This document shows, piece by piece, positions 40,001 through 51,577 of a stretch of DNA of 64,000 nucleotides (its first letter is position 1; each line of letters opens with the position of its first letter). The notes under the pieces are model-generated. The model was not told the DNA's origin. It did not search any database and worked only from the letters and a program-made list of their open reading frames with translations. The DNA comes from Mercurialis annua (lineage: Eukaryota; Streptophyta; Magnoliopsida; Malpighiales; Euphorbiaceae): assembly GCF_937616625.2 (NCBI RefSeq), contig NC_065571.1, positions 24,874,201 to 24,938,200 of the forward strand, read 5' to 3'. Both the position numbers and the translations under genes were made by a program.

Positions 40001-43000
40001 ATGGCTAAGAAACAAATCCAAGCGTTTCACCTTTGTAGCAATATAAGCCAAACGTTTACAAACGTTACGAAACAAATCCAAGCGTTTCACCATTTTAGCA
40101 ATTTAAGCCAAACGTTTACAAACGTTAGGAAACCAATCCAAGCGTTTCACCTTTTTAGCGATTTAAGCCAAACGTTTACAAACGTTACGAAACAAATCCT
40201 AACATTTCACATATTTAGCAATTTAAGCCAAACGTTTACGAATGTAACGAAATAAAACCAAGCGTTTCACCTTCTTAGCAATTTAAGCCAAACATTTACA
40301 AACGTAACGAAACCAATCCAAGGGTTTCACCTTCTTTGCAATTTAAGACAAACGTTTACAAACGTTCTTAAACAAATCCAAGCGTTTCACCTTTTTAGCA
40401 ATTGAAGCCAAACGTTTACAAAGTTACGAAACAAATCCAAACGTTTCAACTATTTAGCGACTTAAGCCAAACGTTTACAATCGGTACGAAACAAATTCTA
40501 GCGTTTCACCTTTTTAGCAATTTAAGCAAAACGTTAACAAACGCTACGAAATGTTACGAAACAAATCTAAGCGTTTCACCTTTTTAGCAATTTATGCCAA
40601 ACGTTTACAAACGTTGCGAAACAAACCCAAATGTTTCACCTTTTTAGAGATATAAGCCAAATGTTTACAAACGTTACGAAAGAAATCTAAACGTTTAACC
40701 ATTTTAGCGATATAAGCCAACGTTTACAAACGTTACGAAAGAAATCTAAACGTTTAACCATTTTAGCGATTTAAGCCAACGTTTACAAACGTTACGAAAC
40801 AAATCCAAGCGTTTCACCTTTTTAGCAATTTAAGCCAAATGTTTACAAACGTTACGAAACAAATCCAAGCGTTTCATCTTTTTAGCAATTATGCCTAACG
40901 TTTACAAACGTTACGAAACAAATTCCAAACGATTCACCTTTTTAGCAATTTAAGCGAAACGTTTACAAACGTTACGAAACAAATCCAAACGTTTCACCTT
41001 TTTAGCGATTTAAGCCAAATGTTTACAAACATTATCAAACAAATCCAAACGTTGCACCCTTTTAGCAATTTCGGCCAAACATTTACAAAGGTTAACAAAC
41101 AAATTCAAATGTTTCAGCTTATTAGAAATTTAAACCAAACGTTTAGAAATGTTACGAAACAAATCCAAACATTTTTCCCTTTTTAGCGATTTAAACCAAA
41201 CGTTTAAATACGATACGAAACAAATAAAAACGTTTCACGTTTTTAGCGATTTAAGCCAAACGTTAACAAACGTTACGAAAGAAAAGCAAATGTTTACAAA
41301 CGTGACAAAACAAATCCCAGCGTTTCACCTTTTTTGCAATTTAAGCCAAACATTTACAAACTTTACGAAACAAATTCAATGTTTCACCTTTTTAGCGATT
41401 TAAGCCGTACTTTTACAAACAATACGAAAAAAAATTAACGTTTCCCCTTTTTAGCAATTTAAGCCAAACGTTTACAAACATTATGAAACAAATCCAAACG
41501 TTTCCCCATTTTAGCGATTTGAACCAAACGATTAAAACGTTACGAAAGAAATCCAAATGTTTCACCTTTTTAGCGATTTATGCCAGACGTTTACAAATGT
41601 TACGAAAGAAATCCAAACGTTTCACCTTTTTAGCGATTGAAGCCAAACGTTTACAAACGTGACGAAACAAATCCAAACGTTTCCCCTTACTAGCGATTTA
41701 AGCTAAACGTTTAAAAACGTCACGAAACAAATCCAAAAATTTCACCTTTTCAGCGATTTAAGCCAAACGTAAACAAACGTTACGAAACAAAACCAAACGT
41801 TTACAAACGTTACGAAACAAATCTAAGCGTTTCACCTTTTTAACAATTAAAGCCGAACGTTTACAAACATTACGAAACAAATCCAAGCGTTTCACCTTTT
41901 TAGCAATTTAAGCAAAACGTTTACAAATGTTCAGAAACAAATCCAAGCATTTCACCTTTTTAGTAATATAAGCCAAACGTTTACAAACGTTACGAAACAA
42001 ATCCAAGCGTTTTACCTTTTTAGCAATTTAAGACAAATGTTTACAAACGTTACGAAACAAATTCAATGTTTCACCTTTTGAGCGATTTAAGCCGAATGTT
42101 TACAAACGATACGCAAAAAAAAAAAACGTTTCACCTTTTTAGCAATTTAAGCCAAATGTTTACAAACATTACGAAACAAATCCAAACGTTTCCCCATTTT
42201 AGCAATTTAAGCCAAACATTTAAAACGTTACGAAACAAATCCAAATGTTTCACCTTTTTAATGATTTATGCCAAACGTTATGAAACAAATCAAAACGTTT
42301 CACGTTTTTAGCAATTGAAGCCAAACGTTTACAAACGTTAGGAAGCCAATCCAAGCGTTTCACCTTTTTAGCAATTTAAGCCAAACGTTTACAAACGTTA
42401 GGATACAAATCCAAGCGTCTCACCTTTTTAGCGATTTAAGCCAAACGTTTTCAAATGTTACGAAACTAAATCGAACGCTTAATACGTTAGGAATCAAATC
42501 CAAACGTTTATAACGTTACGAAACAAATCCAAACGTTTCACATTTTTAGCGATTTAAGGCAAACCTTTACAAACATTACGAAACAAATCCAAATGTTTCA
42601 CATTTTTAGCAATTTAAGCCAAACCTTACATACATTAAGAAACAAAACCAAGCGTTTCACCTTTTTAGGGATTTAAGCCAAACGTTTACAAACGTTACAA
42701 AACAAATCCAAGCATTTCACCTTTTTAGCAATTTAAGCCAAACGTTTATACACGTTCCGAAACAAATCCAAGCGTTACACCTTTTTAGAAATTTATTCTA
42801 AACATTTACAAACGTTATGAAACAAATCCAAGAGTTTCACCTTTTTAGCAATTTAAGAAAAACATTAACAAACGTTAAGAAACAAATCCAAGAATTACAA
42901 ACGTTTACAAACGTTACGAAACAAAGCCAAACATTTCACCTTTTCACCAATTTAAGCCCAACGTTTAGAAACCTTTCCAAACAAATCAAAACGTTTCCCT

Positions 43001-43207
43001 ATTTTAGCTATTTAATCCAAAAGTTTAAAACGTTACGAAACAAAACCAAACATTTAACCTTTTTCGCGATTTATGCCAATCGTTTACAAACGGTACGAAA
43101 AAAATCAAAACGTTTCACATCTTTAGCGATATAAGCCAAACATTTACAAATTTACGAGACAAATCAAGACGTTTAACCTTTTTAGCGATTGAAGCGAAAC
43201 CTTTACA
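40001..43207 (+). repeat. Domain A' HOR unit (3,207 bp)
   Basis: Marker-to-marker unit matching A3 (3,518 bp). The 311 bp shortfall is explained by the net 302 bp loss at about 40,660-40,680 plus a 10 bp loss and a 1 bp gain. At the loss site a monomer with GATATAAGCCAACG (B/C type) sits next to one with GATTTAAGCCAACG (A type). Confidence 0.86.
42115..42126 (+). repeat. A12 run inside the partner monomer of A'
   Basis: Counterpart of the A11 run in unit A3, one base longer. Together with a 10 bp loss nearby it accounts for the 9 bp change of the A/A' alignment offset (31,062 to 31,053). Confidence 0.83.
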
Positions 43208-44580
43208 ATGGCTAAGAAACAAATCCAAGCGTTTCACCTTTTTAGCAATATAAGCCAAACGTTTACAAACGTTACGAAACAAATCCAAGCGTTTCACCAT
43301 TTTAGCAATTTAAGCCAAACGTTTACAAACGTTAGGAAACCAATCCAAGTGTTTCACCTTTTTAGCGATTTAAGCCAAACGTTTACAAACGCTACGAAAC
43401 AAATCCTAACATTTCACATATTTAGCAATTTAAGCCAAACGTTTACGAATGTAACGAAATAAAACCAAGCATTTCACCTTCTTAGCAATTTAAGCCAAAC
43501 ATTTACAAACGTAACGAAACAAATCCAAGTGTTTCACCTTATTTGCAATTTAAGACAAACGTTTACAAACGTTCTTAAACAAATCCAAGCGTTTCACCTT
43601 TTTAGCAATTTAAGCCAAACGTTTACAAAGTTACGAAACAAATCCAAACGTTTCAACTATTTAGCGACTTAAGCCAAACGTTTACAAACAGTACGAAACA
43701 AATTCAAACGTTTCCCCTTTTTAGCAATTTAAGAAAAACGTTAATAAACGCTACGAAACAAATCTAAGCGTTTCACCTTTTTAGCAATTTATGCCAAACG
43801 TTTACAAACATTGCGAAACAAACCCAAACGTTTCACCTTTTTAGAGATATAAGCCAAATGTTTACAAACGGTACGAAACAAATCCAAACGTTTCACCTTT
43901 TTAGAGATTTAAGCCAAATGTTTACAAACGCTACGAAATCAATCCAAACGTTTCACCTTTTTAGCGATTTTAGTCAAACGTTTACAAACGTTACGAAACA
44001 AATCCAAACGTTTCACCTTTTTATCGATATAAGCCAAACGTTTACAAACGTTACGAAAGAAATCTAAACGTTTAACCATTTTAGCGATATAAGCCAACGT
44101 TTACAAACGTTACAAAACAAATCCAAGTATTTCACCTTTTTAGCAATTTAAGCTAAACGTTTATAAACGTTCCGAAACAAGACCAAGAGTTTCACCTTTT
44201 TAGCAATTTAAGCAAAACGTTAACAAACGTTAAGAAACAAATCCAAGAATTTTACCTTAGCAATTTAAGCCAAACGTTTACAAACGTTACGAAACAAAGC
44301 CAAACATTTCACCTTTTTACCAATTTAAGCCCAACGTTTACAAACGTTTCAAAACAAATCAAAACGTTTCCCTATTTTAGCTATTTAATCCAAAAGTTTA
44401 AAACGTTACGAAACAAATCCAAACATTTAACCTTTTTCGCTATTTATGCCAATCGTTTACAAACGGTACGAAACAAATCAAAATGTTTCACATCTTTAGC
44501 GATTTAAGCCAAACATTTACAAATTTACGAGACAAATCAAGACGTTTAACCTTTTTAGCGATTGAAGCGAAACGTTTACA
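43208..44580 (+). repeat. Domain B' HOR unit B'1 (1,373 bp)
   Basis: Short form, lacking the three monomers marked by GAAAATAATCC, GTTGACAAAC and AAAAGGTAACG. A 3 bp loss (TTTTACCTTAGC) is at about 44,255. The start shares AAACGTAACG with B1, its positional partner. Confidence 0.87.
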
Positions 44581-45956
44581 ATGGCTAAGAAACAAATCCA
44601 AGCGTTTCACCTTTTTAGCAATATAAGCCAAACGTTTACAAACGTTACGAAACAAATCCAAGCGTTTCACCATTTTAGCAATTTAAGCCAAACGTTTACA
44701 AACGTTAGGAAACCAATCCAAGTGTTTCACCTTTTTAGCGATTTAAGCCAAACGTTTACAAACGCTACGAAACAAATCCTAACATTTCACATATTTAGCA
44801 ATTTAAGCCAAACGTTTACGAATGTAACGAAATAAAACCAAGCATTTCACCTTCTTAGCAATTTAAGCCAAACATTTACAAACTTAACGAAACAAATCCA
44901 AGTGTTTCACCTTATTTGCAATTTAAGACAAACGTTTACAAACGTTCTTAAACAAATCCAAGCGTTTCACCTTTTTAGCAATTTAAGCCAAACGTTTACA
45001 AAGTTACGAAACAAATCCAAACGTTTCAACTATTTAGCGACATAAGACAAACGTTTACAAACAGTACGAAACAAATTCAAACGTTTCCCCTTTTTAGCAA
45101 TTTAAGAAAAACGTTAATAAACGCTACGAAACAAATCTAAGCGTTTCACCTTTTTAGCAATTTATGCCAAACGTTTACAAACATTGCGAAACAAACCCAA
45201 ACGTTTCACCTTTTTAGAGATATAAGCCAAATGTTTACAAACAGTACGAAACAAATCCAAACGTTTCACCTTTTTAGAGATTTAAGCCAAATGTTTACAA
45301 ACGCTACGAAATCAATCCAAACGTTTCACCTTTTTAGCGATTTTAGTCAAACGTTTACAAACGTTACGAAACAAATCCAAACGTTTCACCTTTTTATCGA
45401 TATAAGCCAAACGTTTACAAACGTTACGAAAGAAATCTAAACGTTTAACCATTTTAGCGATATAAGCCAACGTTTACAAACGTTACAAAACAAATCCAAG
45501 TATTTCACCTTTTTAGCAATTTAAGCTAAACGTTTATAAACGTTCCGAAACAAGACCAAGAGTTTCACCTTTTTAGCAATTTAAGCAAAACGTTAACAAA
45601 CGTTAAGAAACAAATCCAAGAATTTTACCTTCTTAGCAATTTAAGCCAAACGTTTACAAACGTTACGAAACAAAGCCAAACATTTCACCTTTTTACCAAT
45701 TTAAGCCCAACGTTTACAAACGTTTCAAAATAAATCAAAACGTTTCCCTATTTTAGCTATTTAATCCAAAAGTTTAAAACGTTACGAAACAAATCCAAAC
45801 ATTTAACCTTTTTCGCTATTTATGCCAATCGTTTACAAACGGTACGAAACAAATCAAAATGTTTCACATCTTTAGCGATTTAAGCCAAACATTTACAAAT
45901 TTACGAGACAAATCAAGACGTTTAACCTTTTTAGCGATTGAAGCGAAACGTTTACA
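44581..45956 (+). repeat. Domain B' HOR unit B'2 (1,376 bp)
   Basis: Short form with private marks AACTTAACG (about 44,880), GACATAAGACAAACG (about 45,039), AACAGTACG (about 45,240) and TTTCAAAATAAATC (about 45,723). All of these recur in B'5. Confidence 0.87.
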
Positions 45957-47329
45957 ATGGCTAAGAAACAAATCCAAGCGTTTCACCTTTTTAGCAATAT
46001 AAGCCAAACGTTTACAAACGTTACGAAACAAATCCAAGCGTTTCACCATTTTAGCAATTTAAGCCAAACGTTTACAAACGTTAGGAAACCAATCCAAGTG
46101 TTTCACCTTTTTAGCGATTTAAGCCAAACGTTTACAAACGCTACGAAACAAATCCTAACATTTCACATATTTAGCAATTCAAGCCAAACGTTTACGAATG
46201 TAACGAAATAAAACCAAGCATTTCACCTTCTTAGCAATTTAAGCCAAACATTTACAAACTTAACGAAACAAATCCAAGTGTTTCACCTTATTTGCAATTT
46301 AAGACAAACGTTTACAAACGTTCTTAAACAAATCCAAGCGTTTCACCTTTTTAGCAATTTAAGCCAAACGTTTACAAAGTTACGAAACAAATCCAAACGT
46401 TTCAACTATTTAGCGACATAAGCCAAACGTTTACAAACAGTACGAAACAAATTCAAACGTTTCCCCTTTTTAGCAATTTAAGAAAAACGTTAATAAACGC
46501 TACGAAACAAATCTAAGCGTTTCACCTTTTTAGCAATTTATGCCAAACGTTTACAAACATTGCGAAACAAACCTAAACGTTTCACCTTTTTAGAGATATA
46601 AGCCAAATGTTTACAAACGGTACGAAACAAATCCAAACGTTTCACCTTTTTAGAGATTTAAGCCAAATGTTTACAAACGCTACGAAATCAATCCAAACGT
46701 TTCACCTTTTTAGCGATTTTAGTCAAACGTTTACAAACGTTACGAAACAAATCCAAACGTTTCACCTTTTTATCGATATAAGCCAAACGTTTACAAACGT
46801 TACGAAAGAAATCTAAACGTTTAACCATTTTAGCGATATAAGCCAACGTTTACAAACGTTACAAAACAAATCCAAGTATTTCACCTTTTTAGCAATTTAA
46901 GCTAAACGTTTATAAACGTTCCGAAACAAGACCAAGAGTTTCACCTTTTTAGCAATTTAAGCAAAACGTTAACAAACGTTAAGAAACAAATCCAAGAATT
47001 TTACCTTAGCAATTTAAGCCAAACGTTTACAAACGTTACGAAACAAAGCCAAACATTTCACCTTTTTACCAATTTAAGCCCAACGTTTACAAACGTTTCA
47101 AAACAAATCAAAACGTTTCCCTATTTTAGCTATTTAATCCAAAAGTTTAAAACGTTACGAAACAAATCCAAACATTTAACCTTTTTCGCTATTTATGCCA
47201 ATCGTTTACAAACGGTACGAAACAAATCAAAATGTTTCACATCTTTAGCGATTTAAGCCAAACATTTACAAATTTACGAGACAAATCAAGACGTTTAACC
47301 TTTTTAGCGATTGAAGCGAAACGTTTACA
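45957..47329 (+). repeat. Domain B' HOR unit B'3 (1,373 bp)
   Basis: Short form with AACTTAACG, GACATAAGCC (about 46,417) and the same 3 bp loss as B'1 (about 47,002). GACATAAGCC recurs in the partial sixth unit at about 50,717. Confidence 0.87.
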
Positions 47330-48883
47330 ATGGCTAAGAAACAAATCCAAGCGTTTCACCTTTTTAGCAATATAAGCCAAACGTTTACAAACGTTACGAA
47401 ACAAATCCAAGCGTTTCACCATTTTAGCAATTTAAGCCAAACGTTTACAAACGTTAGGAAACCAATCCAAGTGTTTCACCTTTTTAGCGATTTAAGCCAA
47501 ACGTTTACAAACGCTACGAAACAAATCCTAACATTTCACATATTTAGCAATTTAAGCCAAACGTTTACGAATGTAACGAAATAAAACCAAGCATTTCACC
47601 TTCTTAGCAATTTAAGCCAAACATTTACAAATGTAACGAAACAAATCCAAGTGTTTCACCTTGTTTGCAATTTAAGACAAACGTTTACAAACGTTCTTAA
47701 ACAAATCCAAGCGTTTCACCTTTTTAGCAATTTAAGCCAAACGTTTACAAAGTTACGAAACAAATCCAAACGTTTCAACTATTTAGCGACTTAAGCCAAA
47801 CGTTTACAAACAGTACGAAACAAATTCAAACGTTTCACCTTTTTAGCAATTTAAGAAAAACGTTAATAAACGCTACGAAACAAATCTAAGCGTTTCACCT
47901 TTTTAGCAATTTATGCCAAACATTTACAAACATTGCGAAACAAACCCAAACGTTTCACCTTTTTAGAGATATAAGCCAAATGTTTACAAACGGTACGAAA
48001 CAAATCCAAACGTTTCACCTTTTTAGAGATTTAAGCCAAATGTTTACAACGCTACGAAATCAATCCAAACGTTTCACCTTTTTAGCAATATAAGCCAAAC
48101 GTTTACAACGTTACGAAAATAATCCAAACGTTCCACCTTTTTAGCGATTTAAGCCAAACGTTGACAAACTTTACGAAACAAATCCAAACGTTTCACTTTT
48201 TTGCGATTTAAGCTAGATGTTAACAAAAGGTAACGAAATAAATCCAAACTTTTCACCTTTTTAGCGATTTTAGTCAAACGTTTACAAACGTTACGAAACA
48301 AATCCACACGTTTCACCTTTTTATCGATATAAGCCAAATGTTTACAAACGTTACGAAAGAAATCTAAACGTTTAACCATTTTAGCGATATAAGCCAACGT
48401 TTACAAACGTTACAAAACAAATCCAAGTATTTCACCTTTTTAGCAATTTAAGCTAAACGTTTATAAACGTTCCGAAACAAGACCAAGAGTTTCACCTTTT
48501 TAGCAATTTAAGCAAAACGTTAACAAACGTTAAGAAACAAATCCAAGAATTTTACCTTCTTAGCAATTTAAGCCAAACGTTTACAAACGTTACGAAACAA
48601 AGCCAAACATTTCACCTTTTTACCAATTTAAGCCCAACATTTACAAACGTTTCAAAACAAATCAAAACGTTTCCCTATTTTAGCTATTTAATCCAAAAGT
48701 TTAAAACGTTACGAAACAAATCCAAACATTTAACCTTTTTCGCTATTTATGCCAATCGTTTACAAACGGTACGAAACAAATCAAAATGTTTCACATCTTT
48801 AGCGATTTAAGCCAAACATTTACAAATTTACGAGACAAATCAAGACGTTTAACCTTTTTAGCGATTGAAGCGAAACGTTTACA
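47330..48883 (+). repeat. Domain B' HOR unit B'4 (1,554 bp, long form)
   Basis: The only long unit in B'. It keeps the three monomers lost from its neighbours and carries CCTTGTTTGC and AAATGTAACG, as B2 and B3 do. It is therefore an island of the domain B long form inside B'. Two 1 bp losses (TTTACAACG at about 48,046 and 48,107) are private. Confidence 0.87.
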
Positions 48884-50258
48884 ATGGCTAAGAAACAAAT
48901 CCAAGCGTTTCACCTTTTTAGCAATATAAGCCAAACGTTTACAAACGTTACGAAACAAATCCAAGCGTTTCACCATTTTAGCAATTTAAGCCAAACGTTT
49001 ACAAACGTTAGGAAACCAATCCAAGTGTTTCACCTTTTTAGCGATTTAAGCCAAACGTTTACAAATGTACAAAACAAATCCTAACATTTCACATATTTAG
49101 CAATTTAAGCCAAACGTTTACGAATGTAACGAAATAAAACCACGCATTTCACCTTCTTAGCAATTTAAGCCAAACATTTACAAACTTAACGAAACAAATC
49201 CAAGTGTTTCACCTTATTTGCAATTTAAGACAAACGTTTACAAACGTTCTTAAACAAATCCAAGCGTTTCACCTTTTTAGCAATTTAAGCCAAACGTTTA
49301 CAATGTTACGAAACAAATCCAAACGTTTCAACTATTTAGCGACATAAGACAAACGTTTACAAACAGTACGAAACAAATTCAAACGTTTCCCCTTTTTAGC
49401 AATTTAAGAAAAACGTTAATAAACGCTACGAAACAAATCTAAGCGTTTCACCTTTTTAGCAATTTATGCCAAACGTTTACAAACATTGCGAAACAAACCC
49501 AAACGTTTCACCTTTTTAGAGATATAAGCCAAATGTTTACAAACAGTACGAAACAAATCCAAACGTTTCACCTTTTTAGAGATTTAAGCCAAATGTTTAC
49601 AAACGCTACGAAATCAATCCAAACGTTTCACCTTTTTAGCGATTTTAGTCAAACGTTTACAAACGTTACGAAACAAATCCAAACGTTTCACCTTTTTATC
49701 GATATAAGCCAAACGTTTACAAACGTTACGAAAGAAATCTAAACGTTTAACCATTTTAGCGATATAAGCCAACGTTTACAAACGTTATAAAACAAATCCA
49801 AGTATTTCACCTTTTTAGCAATTTAAGCTAAACGTTTATAAACGTTCCGAAACAAGACCAAGAGTTTCACCTTTTTAGCAATTTAAGCAAAACGTTAACA
49901 AACGTTAAGAAACAAATCCAAGAATTTTACCTTCTTAGCAATTTAAGCCAAACGTTTACAAACGTTACGAAACAAAGCCAAACATTTCACCTTTTTACCA
50001 ATTTAAGCCCAACGTTTACAAACGTTTCAAAATAAATCAAAACGTTTCCCTATTTTAGCTATTTAATCCAAAAGTTTAAAACGTTACGAAACAAATCCAA
50101 ACATTTAACCTTTTTCGCTATTTATGCCAATCGTTTACAAACGGTACGAAACAAATCAAAATGTTTCACATCTTTAGCGATTTAAGCCAAACATTTACAA
50201 ATTTACGAGACAAATCAAGACGTTTAACCTTTTTAGCGATTGAAGCGAAACGTTTACA
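48884..50258 (+). repeat. Domain B' HOR unit B'5 (1,375 bp)
   Basis: Near-duplicate of B'2, 4,303 bp upstream, sharing AACTTAACG, GACATAAGACAAACG, AACAGTACG and TTTCAAAATAAATC. A small private change (AATGTACAAAAC, about 49,066) interrupts one monomer. Confidence 0.87.
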
Positions 50259-50850
50259 ATGGCTAAGAAACAAATCCAAGCGTTTCACCTTTTTAGCAAT
50301 ATAAGCCAAACGTTTACAAACGTTACGAAACAAATCCAAGCGTTTCACCATTTTAGCAATTTAAGCCAAACGTTTACAAACGTTAGGAAACCAATCCAAG
50401 TGTTTCACCTTTTTAGCGATTTAAGCCAAACGTTTACAAACGCTACGAAACAAATCCTAACATTTCACATATTTAGCAATTTAAGCCAAACGTTTACGAA
50501 TGTAACGAAATAAAACCAAGCATTTCACCTTCTTAGCAATTTAAGCCAAACATTTACAAACTTAACGAAACAAATCCAAGTGTTTCACCTTATTTGCAAT
50601 TTAAGACAAACGTTTACAAACGTTCTTAAACAAATCCAAGCGTTTCACCTTTTTAGCAATTTAAGCCAAACGTTTACAAAGTTACGAAACAAATCCAAAC
50701 GTTTCAACTATTTAGCGACATAAGCCAAACGTTTACAAACAGTACGAAACAAATTCAAACGTTTCCCCTTTTTAGCAATTTAAGAAAAACGTTAATAAAC
50801 GCTACGAAACAAATCTAAGCGTTTCACCTTTTTAGCAATTTATGCCAAAC
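50259..50850 (+). repeat. Domain B' partial unit B'6
   Basis: First ~590 bp of another short unit, most like B'3 (GACATAAGCC). It is cut by the switch to C' between 50,845 and 50,862, where AATTTATGCC (B type) is followed by TTACGAAAAAAATCC (C type) across a shared CCAAACGTTTACAAACG. Confidence 0.86.
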
Positions 50851-51577
50851 GTTTACAAACGTTACGAAAAAAATCCAAGCGTTTCATCTTTTTAGCAATA
50901 TAAGCCAAACGTTTACAAACGTTACGAAACAAATCCAAGCGTTTCACCATTTTAGCAATTTAAGCCAAACGTTTACAAACGTTAGGAAACCAATCCAAGT
51001 GTTTCACCTTTTTAGCGATTTAAGCCAAACGTTTACAAACGCTACGAAACAAATCCTAACATTTCACATATTTAGCAATTTAAGCCAAACGTTTACGAAT
51101 GTAACGAAATAAAACCAAGCATTTCACCTTCTTAGAAATTTAAGCCAAACATTTACAAATGTAACGAAACAAATCCAAGTGTTTCACCTTGTTTGCAATT
51201 TAAGACAAACGTTTACAAACGTTCTTAAACAAATCCAAGCGTTTCACCTTTTTAGCAATTTAAGCCAAACGTTTACAAAGTTACGAAACAAATCCAAACG
51301 TTTCAACTATTTAGCGACTTAAGCCAAACGTTTACAAACGGTACGAAACAAATTCAAACATTTAACCTTTTTAGCAATTTAAGCAAAACGTTAACTAACG
51401 CTACGAAACGTTACGAAACAAATCTAAGCGTTTCACCTTTTTAGCAATTTATCCCAAACGTTTACAAACGTTGCGAAACAAACCCAAACGTTTCACCTTT
51501 TTAGAGATATAAGCCAAACGTTTACAAACGGTACGAAACAAATCCAAACGTTTCACCTTTTTAGAGATTTAAGCCAA

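Larger units (their letters stand above)
38675..43207 (+). repeat. HOR domain A' (second copy of domain A)
   Basis: It aligns to 7,310-12,154 of domain A, first at offset 31,364 (to about 40,660), then 31,062, then 31,053. It shares A-specific rare variants, including the half-monomer pairs (about 39,240 and 42,457), the CTTTGTAGC monomer (about 40,033) and a long A run. It differs by a net 302 bp loss near 40.66 kb, a 10 bp contraction at about 42,278, and one extra A in the A run. Divergence by eye is only a few substitutions per 100 bp. Confidence 0.9.
43208..50850 (+). repeat. HOR domain B' (second copy of domain B, expanded)
   Basis: Marker ACAATGGCTAAG occurs at 43208, 44581, 45957, 47330, 48884 and 50259. 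Unit lengths are 1,373, 1,376, 1,373, 1,554 and 1,375 bp plus a partial sixth. Domain B has only three full units, so copy number differs between the macro-copies. Private variants show that units 2-3 and 5-6 are duplicates of each other. Confidence 0.9.

Noticed and set aside
47237..47422. Repeated 61-codon minus-strand frame (MVKRLDLFRNVCKRLAYI type) seen in nearly every A and B unit
   Set aside because: Its near-perfect conservation is explained by HOR copying. It overlaps the plus-strand frames, starts at a satellite variant, and recurs with exactly the HOR periods.
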